Assembly: GCA_037043015.1 (NCBI GenBank)
Contig: CM073322.1
Span: 7,513,601-7,577,600 of the forward strand
DNA length: 64,000 nt
Source of the DNA: Bryum argenteum
Taxonomy: Eukaryota > Streptophyta > Bryopsida > Bryales > Bryaceae
Reading direction: 5' to 3'
The notes below the pieces were generated by a model, which worked only from the letters and a program-made list of their open reading frames with translations, was not told where the DNA came from and ran no database searches. This document shows positions 22,601 through 34,141 of the stretch, piece after piece (position 1 is the first letter of the stretch; every line of letters begins with the position of its first letter). The translations under genes were made by a program, and so were the position numbers.

Positions 22601-23682
22601 TCCATTGTTTACCACTATGCAAGTTGGAAAATGGAAATTAGGTTGTAATTTGAAAATGACATTTTTTTTCTTGAGAACATGATTTACCTCTATATTGTAT
22701 CCCATAACAAATATGAAGATTTCATGATTACAAACATACACAAAGAAGATAGAAAATCAAACCCCTCTCTCTGCTCCATGTCGACTTTCTTTGATGCTCC
22801 ATGTCAGTAAATGAAATTTCCTATTCCTCATAAAATACCAAGATTTTCTAGATGATCATTGGCCCAATTGGATATCATTTTGTATTGGCTGATGATCCTA
22901 GATTCCTCCTGATGATATGGCACCTCATGTGGCCACCTATACAAACAGCTACAGTCCAACAAATTTACGGAATCATGCCATCATTTAATATTATCCTCCT
23001 ATCTGATAACACCACTTGCCACTCACCACTCTAAAGGTCCTTTTAAAAACCCCATCTGAGAACTTGCCACTTCATCTTCTAACTTTATAATTATTTAACC
23101 CCTAAAGGTCCAAGAAAGCGGAAATCGTTTTTTGGAATTTCGGCAGGAGAAAAATTAACGGTTCAAATTTCACATTCGAGAAAAGGGTCAAGTTAACTTC
23201 AAGATCCCACGGTTGGATCTTCTAATCAATGCTTAGATTGAGTTTCTTTGCACCTGAAGTAGAAGAAGCTTCTTTTTGATAATTTAAATAATTTTGTATC
23301 AAGGACCTTTAGAGGTTAATATATCACCAACTCTGAGACTTCTACTTTGAGAAGTTGCAACAAAATTGGAGTCACCCACGGAAAGTAGACTCTCCATATC
23401 CTCGTAGAATATACACTATTGTAGTGAAAAAGTGTGGTATTTCTATCAAGCTCTACCAGTATATGATTGATATACACAAGTAGAAGAGCTTTGATTTGCT
23501 TTTACATAAAGTCGTTAAAGATTCCAAGACAAGGGACTTTTACCAATATTCAATGCCTCATTTCATCAAGTTGAATATATCAATTCGGGTGAAATGAGTC
23601 ATTCAGATTGATGGAATTACCATACTTCTCTAGTGCGAAGAGCCGGTTTACACTACAATGTAGAAGTCCACCGCTCAAGAGG

Positions 23683-23714
<32 letters not shown>

Positions 23715-23872
23715 CAAATGTGATTGGTTGAAATTGAGGCTCTTGAAAAGTGATTGAGAATTACATTCTTGACCAATCGAAAGCTTTCTCCATCGTAGTG
23801 TAAACCAACCCTGAAGGCTACAACTTTCAACAATCTATTTTTATCAAGACGAGAACTCCAATAGTTCATTTC
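22601..23872. other. Intergenic DNA with a long A tract
   Basis: A run of 29 A lies at about 23683-23711. The part 23090-23240 (CCCACGGTTGGATC) weakly recalls the inverted-arm repeat at 4260-4500. There is no gene. Confidence 0.35.
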
Positions 23873-24119
23873 TCTTGGTTGGGGCTCATGGCTCCCAATG
23901 AGGAGGTGCTAGGTTCTATTCCCCATGCTGGTGTGTTGCTCACCACCATAGTCCACCCAACTATGGTAGGAGTCCTTGGACTTTGTTGTATGGGTACTTC
24001 AAAGCCCTTTGGGGGAATACTGTGTGAAGTACCTTCAAGGCACTAGTAATCAGATAGATGGACACTTTATTCACGCCCGACCCCTTAAAAAGAGAACCGG
24101 AGTATCTATCTATCTACAG
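23873..24119 (+). mobile_element. tRNA-derived SINE, copy 2
   Basis: It shares, in order, the CCCAATGAGGAGGT head, the box B-like GGTTCTATTCCCCATGC, the body blocks (CAAAGCCCTTTGGGGGAATA, CAAGGCACTAGTAATCAG) and the TATCTATCTATC tail with the minus-strand copy at 8269-8601. The tail is a TATC simple repeat and not poly(A). Confidence 0.7.
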
Positions 24120-24665
24120 TATCTTCTTTTCCCTCACCATTTTTTACACCCAAAATTAACCTAACAAGTTCTCAACTATGAAAAAAAATAAAATAAATAA
24201 ATTTAAGAATGTACAAGGAACACGAGTTTATATTCTGACTTAAAATATAAGAAATGGGGTCCTTTTAGGTGCAGTAATATACAACACATGTGGTCACACT
24301 AGCTGGAGGAGCCTCCAAAATAGACCAACCTTATCAGGACCAGCGAGGGACACCGATGCTATCATCCAAGTTGGATGAAAGTTGTCTAAAGTGACGAATG
24401 AAAATGTCGTTCATTCATCGAGGGGGGCGGGGCAGGCAGGCAGGCTGTTGTCCCTTTCCTTCTTTTTCGATTTCTTCAGAGTCCTCACGTTGGAGCATCA
24501 GCAAGTCAAGCTTGGCGATGGAGCAGCAGCCATCGTGACCACTCAAACGTAACGGAGTTTTGCTTGTTACGCTATGGGCCGCAGTTTTTAAGGCGGTTTT
24601 TCGATCAGTATTCGAGGATATTTTTCGTGAGTTTTGACGCGTATTTGTAGCGGAATTGGTCGGCA

Positions 24666-26871
24666 ATGTCTTCTGCGGCGGAATTTGTCGAGGGCGGCAC
24701 TCAGGACGCGTGCGATGATGCGTGTAGCATCTGCCTTGAATCGTTTTGTGAGGACGATCCTGCCACTGTAAGCGAATTTCTTGGCTTGTTGCGAAATTTC
24801 GGTTGATTAAGAATTGTGTTCTGTCCGGTTATTTTGACCTTACCTCGTGTTCAGGAACTTTTATTCTCTGCAATTCAAATCAGTCTTACGTTTTTTTTGG
24901 CTTCTGTGTGGGCATCAGGAGTATTTTTCTCAAGTACTCGTTTATACAGTTTGGTGTGACGTAATCGAGTGAGATTTTTGTCGTTCATTTTGGCAGGTTA
25001 CAGGCTGCAAGCACGAATATCATCTGCAGTGCATCCTTGAGTGGTGAGATTACTTGCGACATGAGATTGTACTGACTGGTAGAAGAGTTTATTCGAATTG
25101 TCTTCTTGAATTTGTTTCTGTAGCTGATCATGTCTTGGTTTAGTGTACACTTAGTACGTATTAGGTTAAGTGTATCTTTGACTTGAATTAGTTCAAAACA
25201 GGCTGTTCGTGGACCTGATATACTCTATTCTGGCCATTCCGCAGGTCGCAACGAAGTAAGGAATGTCCAATGTGCTTGCAATCGCTCAGCTTGAAGGATC
25301 CGGACAGGTGCTTTTTGCAATTCCAGGTTCATTTTTCTGCTGTGGAGCACAATCTGTCTGATGTTAACTTCAGACGTCGCTTGTGGTGCAGCCAGGAGTT
25401 GTTGAAAGCGGTTTGGCGGGAGCGAGTGTTACGTCGCAACAAGACACATGCTTCTAACGTCTACCGGAGGAATCCAGCTGAGGAGTACGAATACGATCGA
25501 GTGAGTTCTTGTGCTGGTTCCACTTTCAATTGTGAGTGAAGTTCAGGAATTTGATTTTGAATTTCAGCTGTCAGGCAATATTCAGTTTAGTGGCAATCTC
25601 GTGTGCAAGTAACTGTGTCAAATACTCACCGTTCGAGTAATCAAGAATTCATATTTGGTCGAGAGATTGACGCTTCAGTTTTGCAGCCAATACACTTTAT
25701 GGTTCCTGAATTGACAATATGCGGAGCATGTGCTTGTCAGAATGTCATGTTGAAAGTGTTCTGGTTATACTTAACTGTGAATTCTCATGTTAATGCAGTT
25801 TTCCTCCTATGGGGACGAGGATTTCATTATGCAACATTTGGCAGCTGCTGCAATGGGACGAGCGCATCACATGAGCAGAAGGGAACACATGCGCTTTCGG
25901 CCATCTGCTTCTGCTCAGAATCATCCGCGTTTCGTGCTCGTGTCTGGTACACCTGTAGGGGCACCCTCTTCTCCTGCGTCCAGTTCACCAGCTGTATCCC
26001 CTCCGCAGGACTCAAATAACGAGGCATCACTGGCAACAGTCTTCACATTCCCTCATTTCTCTGCTGCTGATGGTGGCTCGACTAATTCTCTGAATCCTAG
26101 GTAATTCCGAATTTGTAAATGCGTCTTCATCGTTCCTACTTGTTCATCGTCAAATCTAGCGACCTGGTTCTGCTTTTGTCAAGTTCGTGGCCTTTTACTT
26201 ACAAGGCCAACACAGTCGAAGTAAGACTCTTCCTTTTCGTAAAAGCTATGGGCATGTCTCTCAAAATGTGTACCGAATGCACACTGTATTTTTCCTCTGT
26301 TGTTATTGAAATATCATGCTGATTTTTCTGCATGCTCTTGAACAGGTCACGATATTATGATCTGGAGGAGCCCGAAACGTCGAATACTGAGTCACTTGAT
26401 ACGTTCAAGTCTCGAATGGTCGCAGCATCTTCGAGGTATAAGTCAAACATGTTCTCTTGTGACAAAAGTATCTGTCTCTCTTCATTTTATTTGCTGGTAG
26501 TTCTTACTCTGTCTGACTATCTTTGATCACGATTTAGGCTGTGACAACTAACCTGTGCTCCGAAGGTGTTTGATGTGTTTCTGTATATCAGGTACAAGGA
26601 GTCCTTGACCAAGAGCACGAAGGGATTCCGCGAAAGATTGCGAACACGTGGTGGCATCATGCAAGACCTTGGTGCGCGAGCACGGGAGATGAGTGCGGGA
26701 GTGGTACGAGCTTTAGAGCGGATGTCTGTGGAGCCAGCTCCAGATTCACCTTCTTCAGGCACCATTTATCATTCACCTGATCGCCTTGGTTCAGCAGGAG
26801 GGCCACCAAGAACAACCACCACTGCATCAGCAGTAACCCCCCCAACCACGACATCTGAGCCAGAACGTTAA
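24666..26871 (+). CDS. RHF2A: RING-H2 E3 ubiquitin ligase, RHF2A family, 7 exons
   Basis: RHF1a/RHF2a ligases of Arabidopsis promote degradation of the CDK inhibitor KRP6/ICK4 during gametophyte development. Exons are 24666-24767, 24997-25043, 25245-25307, 25392-25500, 25799-26100, 26346-26435 and 26592-26871. All phases agree, giving 330 residues. The N-terminus FVEGGTQDACDDACSICLES is diagnostic of RHF2A. The RING-H2 ligands are CSIC, CKHEYHLQC and CPMC (about residues 21-64), followed by SLSLKDPD, the helical QELLKAVWRERVLRR, and HLAAAAMGRAHH. The rest is Ser/Pro/Thr-rich and presumably disordered, with a basic block KESLTKSTKGFRERLRTRGG. The ATG at 24666 is the first in frame and leaves a shorter N-terminus than in Arabidopsis. 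The residue after CPMC is Leu, where Trp is usual. Confidence 0.93.
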
Positions 26872-27708
26872 CTCCAAACTCGCAGTACGAGCAGATTGTA
26901 TGTTTGAATAAGCGGACAAAGTGTCTTCACCAGCTGGAAGGTAAATTGTATAGAGGTAGAACATTGAACCAGTGGTTGTAAAATATATAGGATCGAAGCA
27001 TGCCAAGAAGGGGGGGGGGGTCATATATGCCAAATGCTGTGACATATATTTTGCAGTAGGAGTAATATCTTTATTGAATAATCTTATCAAATCTTTTGGA
27101 TCAGTTCTAGCAGAGTAAATGAATTACTCTGTACGTTGATGAATTATGCATGTGCCATGAATCTGAAATTGACGCCAGATCGATATATTGTTCATGCGAA
27201 TTTATTGCTTTTCGTACCGAAATGTAGATAGATGTGAGCTATGCGTCAAATTCGAGTTGAGAAGTTTCTTAGTTGCAATGTTACAAGGCAGAGGACCTAG
27301 AGGTCCGCGGGAGGGGTTACGGAAGTATGAACATGCATAACGTAATTTCTATGGAGACTGTTAAATCCCAAAAGCATCAACTCTACCCATGTATATGAAT
27401 TGATTTGTCTATGCGATCTTCTATTCTCTTGGTTTTGTACTACAAAATTCTTGCATTAGCTCAACGAAGAATTCTTACTACCACACCTCTTTAACATGGA
27501 GGGTTCTCATATTAAGAGTTCGCTTTTGAGTTTGAAGTGAAGGTGGGACAATTTTCACTTGTCCGAAGGTATATGAATTTGTCCAAACGTGTAATATATT
27601 ATTGAACTACACTAAAAAATGCACAAACTTCAAATCCTACAATAATTAGATAGGTAGTACACCTACGATTGTTATGTTGTTTTCCATTGTTGTTGTTTTC
27701 CATTGTTG
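26872..27708. other. 3' flank of the RING gene
   Basis: This is 3' UTR and spacer, with a G10 run at about 27010. No gene is seen. Confidence 0.4.
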
Positions 27709-27710
27709 TT

Positions 27711-27976
27711 TTCCATTGTAAAAACTGGGCCTCATATTTGAGTATCAACACCATTTTACAATGTCAAAAATGGACTTAGTATTTGAGTATCAACACCATT
27801 TTACAATGTCAAAAATGGACTTAGTATTTGAGTATCAACATAATTTTTGATTGTCAAAAACTGAACTTTGTATTTGAGTATCAACATCAATTTTCATTGT
27901 CGAAAACTGGACTTCGTATTTGAGTATCAACACCATCTTTCATTGTCAAAAACTGGACTTCGTATTTGAGTATGAG
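27711..27976 (+). repeat. 45-46-bp tandem repeat, about six copies
   Basis: The word ATTTGAGTATCAACA recurs at about 27736, 27781, 27826, 27872 and 27918, and a partial copy follows at 27964. The units diverge in the CATTGTCAAAAACTGGACTT portion. Confidence 0.85.
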
Positions 27977-28319
27977 CACAGAAATCAACTATCATATCAA
28001 TGCACTCACTCTGAAAGAAAGCTCTACAAACAAATCATCACAGAAATACAGGTTACCAAATCTTGTAAAGAATACTGCAAGAAATAGTAGGTGAACCAGA
28101 AAATGATTAGTGTAGTGTAATCAAAAGCTAACCTACTGATTTGCAGCAATCTAGTGAAGTAGTGATGGGATTGCCATCTTAATGATCCATAATGAATAAA
28201 TGAATGAATGGCAGCTGTGGCAGACATGACAGAGATGGCAGGGGACGTGGGAGGTACAGTGGCGCCGCCCCCGTAGATTAATTTCATGAACTTCTCCATC
28301 CCTGCCCTCACTCAGCAAG

Positions 28320-28459
28320 TCAGTCTTTCACTCACCTCTCCTGAAGACGATGTATCTGCCGATTTCTCGAAGCGAGCTCATTGTTCGAACTGAGCCAAGC
28401 AGGCGGACGCAAGTGATGGGAGCAAGCTAGGGGTTCGGGGACATTCTTCCCCCGCCGAG
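28320..28459 (+). other. Possible 5' UTR exon of the gene at 29688
   Basis: The segment is GC-rich and ends in a good donor (GCCGAG|GTGAGT at 28459/28460). The next strong acceptor with a pyrimidine-rich tract is TTTCTGATACAG|GAG at 29517/29518, ahead of the ATG at 29688. A 5' UTR intron of about 1.06 kb is therefore possible. It would contain the tRNA gene and the 22-bp minisatellite. This rests on splice-site appearance only. Confidence 0.3.
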
Positions 28460-28694
28460 GTGAGTTCTCTCTCAATTGTGCGATTCTTGACAATGCTGCT
28501 CCACTCTAATCGGTTCCGAGCATGGTTTTTCTGGTACCGAGCCATTCGCCGTGCTCTAAGGGTTTAGGGTATTTTCGTTAGCAATTGTGAGACCAGGAGC
28601 CTCGGAATGCAACCTGACGATACTTTGAGGGGGAGTGTATGGACCTCCGAGTTTAGTACTTATTTTGAATGTTCTGGAATGCGCTCATCAACTG

Positions 28695-28766
28695 GGATCC
28701 GTGGCGCAATGGTAGCGCGTCTGACTCCAGATCAGAAGGTTGCGTGTTCGATTCACGTCGGGTTCA
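28695..28766 (+). tRNA. trnW-CCA: tRNA-Trp (anticodon CCA)
   Basis: The 72-bp cloverleaf starts GGATCCGTGGC and ends CGGGTTCA. The seven-pair acceptor stem includes two G-U pairs. The D arm contains box A TGGCGCAATGG, the anticodon loop is CTCCAGA with anticodon CCA, and box B is GGTTGCGTGTTCGATTCACG. It has no intron and no encoded CCA, as expected for a nuclear gene whose CCA is added by the enzyme encoded at 45-3358. The sequence matches the plant cytosolic tRNA-Trp I know. Confidence 0.97.
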
Positions 28767-29061
28767 ATACCCCCGAATCGCCGCCCAGGGCAATTATTAT
28801 TTTTTTAATCACTGTCTGCGTCCTTCCAGATGAGAGTAGTTGTGAGTGTCGACCGGAGTCAATTGTCACAGTTCTTTCAAGCCTTTGAATAAAGATTTTT
28901 CGGGAATTGAAAGTACTTCAATTTTTCTGTTTGAAAAACTTCGTTACGGAGAAGTTGAAGGTCTTCGCAAATGTTGAGGTGCTAGAAATTCTCCTAGGTG
29001 CAAGGATAGGTTCTAATGATTGCACCTTGTTGATGGTTTCGCTTGTAATGATTGTGTCCTT

Positions 29062-29260
29062 CCAGATGCAAGTTTGTTCTGGGTTTGTTTGTCAGATGCA
29101 AGTTGTCAAATCTAGATGCAAGTTGTCAAGATCCGGATGCAAGTTCGTCAAAATCCAGATGCAAGTTCGTCAAAATCCAGATGCAAGTTCGTCAAAATCC
29201 AGATGCGAGTTCATCGAAAACCAGATGCAAGTTCGTCAAAATCCAGATGCAAGTTCGTTT
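29062..29260 (+). repeat. 22-bp minisatellite, about eight copies
   Basis: Units of the form CAGATGCAAGTTCGTCAAAATC run head to tail, with more diverged copies at the left end. Because 22 is not a multiple of 3, all frames show Gln/Val/Asn- or Ser-rich repeated peptides. Those open frames are artefacts. Confidence 0.9.
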
Positions 29261-29687
29261 GTTTGTCGCAATTCTTCCAAGCCTTTGAATGAGAATTTTG
29301 CAAATATTGAGAGAACTTGGTATGTTGCTCGTCGAGAAACTTTGTTGCAGAGAATTTAAAATCTCGCAAATGTTGTGGTGCTATAGGTGCGCAATGCTGT
29401 TTCTTGATAGGTTCTGATGATTGAATCTTTCTAATGTACTTCGCGTACTACTTACAGTATCGACTGTCTGCTGTTGCGAACTCGAGAAATCTTGCGACTG
29501 TTTTGTTTCTGATACAGGAGGTGTACAATGTTGGTAGGCTCAGTGATTCTTTGTTGCTGTGGTGCTTTGATTGAGAATCTGGACAGTGACGTATGATTGA
29601 TGGTTAATGATGCGTTTTGGTTACAATCGAGAGCGATGATTGTTGTTCTAAGCTCGAGGATTGAAGTTTGAAGTGCAGAGACGAAGC

Positions 29688-30281
29688 ATGGCGTCTTTTC
29701 TACTATCCGAGGTGTTCATACTGGAGAAGGTGATAGCATCCGGGCACGCGGACTTAGAGGATCTGACGTGCGAGGCAACAGTGTGCACGGACGTACATCA
29801 AGCCTACTGCGAAGCAATCAAGAACATGATAAGCTGTGCGTTAGACAAGAATTGCGATGGCGCAGAGGAGGAGAGTTTGAGGCAGGAGCTTATCAAGACC
29901 ATGCGACGGAGGGGGATCTCCGCGGAGAAGCGGTACAAGAGGCTCAGAGACGTGATCATCGACGCCAGCCGTTCTTTCAGTGCGGAGAAGACGTACTACA
30001 ATGTCAAGCGCACTGCAATTTTGCCAGCGGCAGCGGTCGACGAAGACAAAATGATCACCGATGCGCTTCAGCTCCTTGGAGCAGAGTCCTCGTTGGAGAC
30101 CGGCAAGGCTTCTTCTTCGGCTGCTGCTTCAAAAGGCAGCTCATCGAGGAAGTCTACGGCACGAAACCCGTCGCTCAAAGGCTGTGGCCGCGTGCTGCCT
30201 TCCCTGCCTGAGAACGAGGAAGGCCTTTCCCGCATGATGAAGCGAGCTCGTTCCGATAACGACTTTCACCTTTACCAATGA
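29688..30281 (+). CDS. Intronless gene for an unknown 197-residue protein
   Basis: The ATG at 29688 has a good context (GAAGCATGGC). An earlier in-frame TTG at 29661 is unlikely to be used. The protein begins MASFLLSEVFILEKVI. It has a Cys-containing helical part (residues about 15-65), then the basic segment TMRRRGISAEKRYKRLRDVI (about 77-96), SFSAEKTYYNVKRTA, a Ser/Ala-rich linker, and the basic end MMKRARSDNDFHLYQ. No signal peptide or membrane segment is seen. GC content and codon use are high compared with the flanks, which supports coding. I do not recognise the family. Nuclear localisation is a guess from the KR-rich tail. A 21-codon upstream open frame starts at 29528 if the proposed 5' exon is right. 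Confidence 0.7.
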   Translation: MASFLLSEVFILEKVIASGHADLEDLTCEATVCTDVHQAYCEAIKNMISCALDKNCDGAEEESLRQELIKTMRRRGISAEKRYKRLRDVIIDASRSFSAEKTYYNVKRTAILPAAAVDEDKMITDALQLLGAESSLETGKASSSAAASKGSSSRKSTARNPSLKGCGRVLPSLPENEEGLSRMMKRARSDNDFHLYQ

Positions 30282-31902
30282 AATTTTCATGGCTGATCAC
30301 AGTGAATGAGATCAATCGCTTCACACAAAACGATGATAGCTTGTAAATACTGACTAGCAGCGAATTTTGTGAGTGCTTCTAAACCATGGCCACTTTACAG
30401 AGCTTTCAGTAATAGTTCCAAAATGCACTAGTTGTATCGAAGTTTTTTCAACGAACCCGAAGCTCAAGTACTTGTCCGGCCAGAGCAAACTCTTGACTCG
30501 TGTAAGTGATGGACCACACATTTTGCCGAATCCTTAGAAATACATATGCTAGCATTCAGAGTATATGCATGTGGAGGTTGAATGTTTTGGTGAATATCTT
30601 GCATCGTATGGTATGTGTTAAGTATCACGTAGGAGTCTTTACTCGGGATGCTTTCTGGGAACATGAAAGATGATTCAAGAAGGGTTCAGTTTACATTGAT
30701 TCGGTTTCAATTTAACTTTTGTTTTTCGTTTTTTTTTTTTTTTCCTTTGTTGTCTATTTTAACTGTTGGCCTGTTCGTGGAAGAAACAATCAATATCACT
30801 TTCTGTTAGGGGTTCATGTTTAATGAACTAAAATGGGTAATGAACCTTGGCGTTGAAGTAATCAATTTGGTATTACAGACTTGGAACAGAACAGTATTTT
30901 TTCAAGATCATGGAAATTAATTTGATGGTATACTTACATTCCTATGGTCACTGAACGTGTAGAGAACATTCACTATTTGAACACGTATTGATGGGACACT
31001 GAATTCCTGTATATGAACACCACCTGTGATTTGGTAAATGCCATCCCTTCATCAATATCTGAAAGGTTCAGAAATAAAAAGTCACTCATCTCAAAGGTTT
31101 AGAAATCAAAAATCACTTTTCACACCACTAATTTTTTTGGGGCAGAAAAATGCTAACTCTTTCTAAGTAGATAATGTTTTCAAGGTCTCCTTGATTATAG
31201 TTGAGTTAGAGCAAACGCCTTTGACTCAACTATACTCTAGGAGACTGTTCAATCATTTCAGGAGAAATGATGAAAAAGAAACCGTTAAAGGAGACGACAA
31301 TGAGGATTCAAATTGGAAAACTCAAACTTGTCTCAGTCCAAATTCACTTCACATTACAAAGAGTACTTAAGTCATTTAGAGTTTTTTTTTCATATTCACA
31401 GCTTTTTATCAAGAGCCATGTACATGAAATTGATTTAATTTTCTTAATTTTCTTTTCTTAATTTTCTTGGACCACAATGTAAAGTGCCCTTTATTCGGAA
31501 AAGAATTGAGTAACAAAGTTAATAATGTGAATTTAATATCCCATAATTTAGCAATGAGTGGATGATAATGTGTTTTATGAAGAATTATTTTTCATCCTTC
31601 CCACATCATTATGGTCTTTATTGAGGATTTACTTTGGTCTTTGATTGGTATATTCATTCGCTTTGTACATATTTATGTTTCACAAAAAATATGAAATTAT
31701 ATGCTGAAGTAATATTATATTTTACATGTATTATTGATGAGTTATTGTTGGTACTATAAGATATACAAATTACTCTTAGGAGAGTATGATTGTTTTTTAC
31801 AATCTCTTCTATAAGGTAATGTGTAGGTGAGATGTTGATAGCAATATAGTTTAACCTTTATATGATTGAGCCCTCTCTAGTCACTAAAACTTTCAAAAGA
31901 CC
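30282..31902. other. Intergenic AT-rich DNA
   Basis: This is the 3' flank of the unknown gene, then spacer. A T-rich tract lies at about 30730-30743. No genes are recognised. Confidence 0.35.
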
Positions 31903-32170
31903 TTGTCGCACAAAATTGAAGGGACACGCAAGAAAATTCAAGCATTCAAACTTCCTATCGTACGAAATTGAAGGGACACGCAAGAAAATTCAAGCATTCA
32001 AACTTCCTATCGTACGAAATTGAGAAGACACGCAAGAAAATTCAAGCATTCAAACTTCATGTCGTAGAAAATTGAAGGGACACGCAAGAAACTTCAAGCA
32101 TTCAAACTTCCTATCGTACGAAATTGAAGGGACACGCATGGAAATTCAAGCATTCAAACTTCCCGTCGTA
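31903..32170 (+). repeat. 52-53-bp tandem repeat, five copies
   Basis: Each unit contains AAATTGAAGGGACACGCAAG followed by CAAGCATTCAAACTTC. Copies begin near 31903, 31958, 32010, 32063 and 32115. Confidence 0.9.
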
Positions 32171-33460
32171 AGATCTCAAAATTGATACACCTATTCTTGT
32201 AATTATTTCGCCCGTTTTTTCAACTCAATGTATACAATGTGATGATGAGCTTTGACCATCTCGACTTGGATGCTGACCACAAGAGCGAAAGAGGCCTTTC
32301 AAACTTTAAAGCCTATAATGAGTATCTTCAAGTTGTCAAGAAAAATTTGCACCTAAGTAATGACTAACAAAGGTTGATAGAAGGTAAAAGACTATAATTG
32401 CCATATTTAAATATTTGAGAATGTTTTAGAAGTTGCCTAAGATTGCCTTTCCTTTCAACAAAATACAAATTTTTGAACTTTCCATGAAGCCAACTTGTAA
32501 TAGCATTTTCTCATTTGTATCACACATTTAGAATTAAACCACATTTAACCACATTTTTTTTCTAGCGCATGAAAAATGGTTAGATCGTTAGAGGTGGAAA
32601 TGTCACTGGTTCAAGTTGCCCAAGAAATAAATGAGCCTTTGTCTTTGATGAATACAATAAATGGGCCTTGTACATTGATAAACACTTAGGTAATGAAAAG
32701 TATAGCTAATTTTTATGACAAGAATGTTCATTACAAGTATTTGATGCATGTAGCAGACAAGTATCAAAACTCAGCATGCTACCAAAAGAATGAGCCTCCT
32801 CGCAGCCAGTAAAGAATGGCCCAAACAAGATTTTGCTAGTCTAAAGTGAGCGAAGAGAACACGTTCACATGATGGTATCAAAGATATCCCTAGGGTTGTT
32901 GTAGAGCCTCCAAAAGCTCCCATCGAGACGCGACTGTTGCGTACTTGCTCTGACACTGACTGGTAGCTTGACGACGGGGTTTGAATGAATTCGTCCACTC
33001 AAGCCGGCAAAAGCACACTTACGGCGACTTGACGGCTCACATAATGTCAACTGCAAGCTCAGAATCATGCACATGAACTTGCGCGCAAAGGCCAGAAGTA
33101 GAAGGTGACGAAGAAGCGAAACAGGAGCGAAACAGGAGCGAGAGAATATGCAATAACGATAGAAAAAGGGAGGAGAAACAGATTATGCTCTGCAAAGAAA
33201 CTTCCTTAATAGAAGCGAGCGCATCGCACCCGCAGATCCTACCGCAGAAGCATGGAAGCTGCAAGTGGCGGCAGCGTAATCGAAAGTAGAGTATCTTGCA
33301 TCGTCAACTCATTAAACATCTACAACTAAGTTAAGCATGGCTGTTTTACCCTAGCCCGTGCATGTCATGTCGGGAATCTCACAGATGGACACCTATCTAT
33401 ACAGCGTGAGCCTTTCCAGGCAACAGTTGAGAGAGATTTGAGTGTAACCCTCGGTGATGG
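32171..33460. other. Spacer and 3' flank of the acidic-protein gene
   Basis: The part 32770-33300 is less AT-rich and has scattered minus-strand open frames, none with a recognisable motif. It may be 3' UTR of the minus-strand gene or a decayed gene. Confidence 0.3.
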
Positions 33461-34141
33461 CTACTTTCGCTGTCTCTTGGTTTGAGGCGCTGCATCGGAG
33501 TCGTCATCGTCGTCATCGTCGTCTTCGTCATCCACTTCCGCGCCTTCATCATCATCGTCTAATTCTTCAAGATAATCTTCCGCATCCGGCTCCTCGTCTT
33601 CTGGTTCTTCCACACCTTCCTCTTCCTCCTCGTCTTCCTCGTCGTCATCATCATCCCCGAGATCTTCCTCCTCCTCGTCTTCGATATCTTCCGACTCGGA
33701 TTCATGACCGAGCTCGTGTAAAAACACGGCTTCTTGAAACGGCTGCACGGCGGTCACAGGAAATTCCAGGACCTCGAACTTCACCACCGGCTCGTGCACC
33801 TCGTGCGCTCCCGCCCCGACGTCGACCTCGACCTCTTTGTGCAATCTTTTCAGCCGCTCCTTCAACGACAGGTTCGTCTGTGCAGCAATCTTTCGGCCGT
33901 TGTGTTTGTGCGAGCTGTAGTCGCCGTCGAGCTCAAGAATCTGCTCCCGGATGGCGACCGCGTACGCTTGCTTCTCATCTTGATACGCGAAGTCCAGGTA
34001 TGAGATCTCCGGCTCGTAAGCGTTTTGATCGCTGTTAGGATCGATTTGCGAGTTCAACTCCCGAAACTCCGCCCGCCTTTCCACTATGTACACCGTCTGT
34101 TGCACCGATGCGGCCTTCTGCCCGTTCGCTGAGGGCGCCAT
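33461..34141 (-). CDS. Unknown protein with a long acidic tail, intronless
   Basis: The start chosen is the Met of MAPSANGQKAASVQQ (complement of 34139-34141). It leads to 226 residues ending at the TAG complementary to 33461-33463. Residues 1-130 look globular: VYIVERRAEFRELNSQIDP, YEPEISYLDFAYQDEKQAYA, LSLKERLKRLHKEVEVD. The next ~90 residues are almost entirely Glu and Asp, with short hydrophobic breaks (EDYLEEL), and the protein ends in the basic TKRQRK. Such tails are common in nuclear histone- or RNA-binding proteins. I do not recognise the family and assign no function. The opposite-strand 194-residue Arg/His/Pro frame is a shadow of the acidic codons. Confidence 0.75.
   Translation of the reverse strand: MAPSANGQKAASVQQTVYIVERRAEFRELNSQIDPNSDQNAYEPEISYLDFAYQDEKQAYAVAIREQILELDGDYSSHKHNGRKIAAQTNLSLKERLKRLHKEVEVDVGAGAHEVHEPVVKFEVLEFPVTAVQPFQEAVFLHELGHESESEDIEDEEEEDLGDDDDDEEDEEEEEGVEEPEDEEPDAEDYLEELDDDDEGAEVDDEDDDDDDDDSDAAPQTKRQRK

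Noticed and set aside
23683-23711. Long A tract as a LINE 3' end
   Set aside because: The upstream sequence has no reverse transcriptase or endonuclease similarity, and no duplication was found.
24415-24666. Minus-strand open frame directly upstream of the RING ligase
   Set aside because: It overlaps the 5' leader of the RING gene, is low in complexity and has no homology.
29062-29260. Regularly spaced repeats resembling a CRISPR array
   Set aside because: The units are contiguous and have no unique spacers, the genome is a plant nucleus, and there are no cas-like genes.
29052-29359. Repeated MQVRQNPDASSSK-type open frames
   Set aside because: Again an effect of a 22-bp minisatellite. The peptides shift frame between units and lie in a probable intron.
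33454-34038. 194-residue Arg/His/Pro-rich plus-strand open frame
   Set aside because: It is the antisense of GAN/GAY codons in the acidic tail of the minus-strand gene, and the composition is an artefact.
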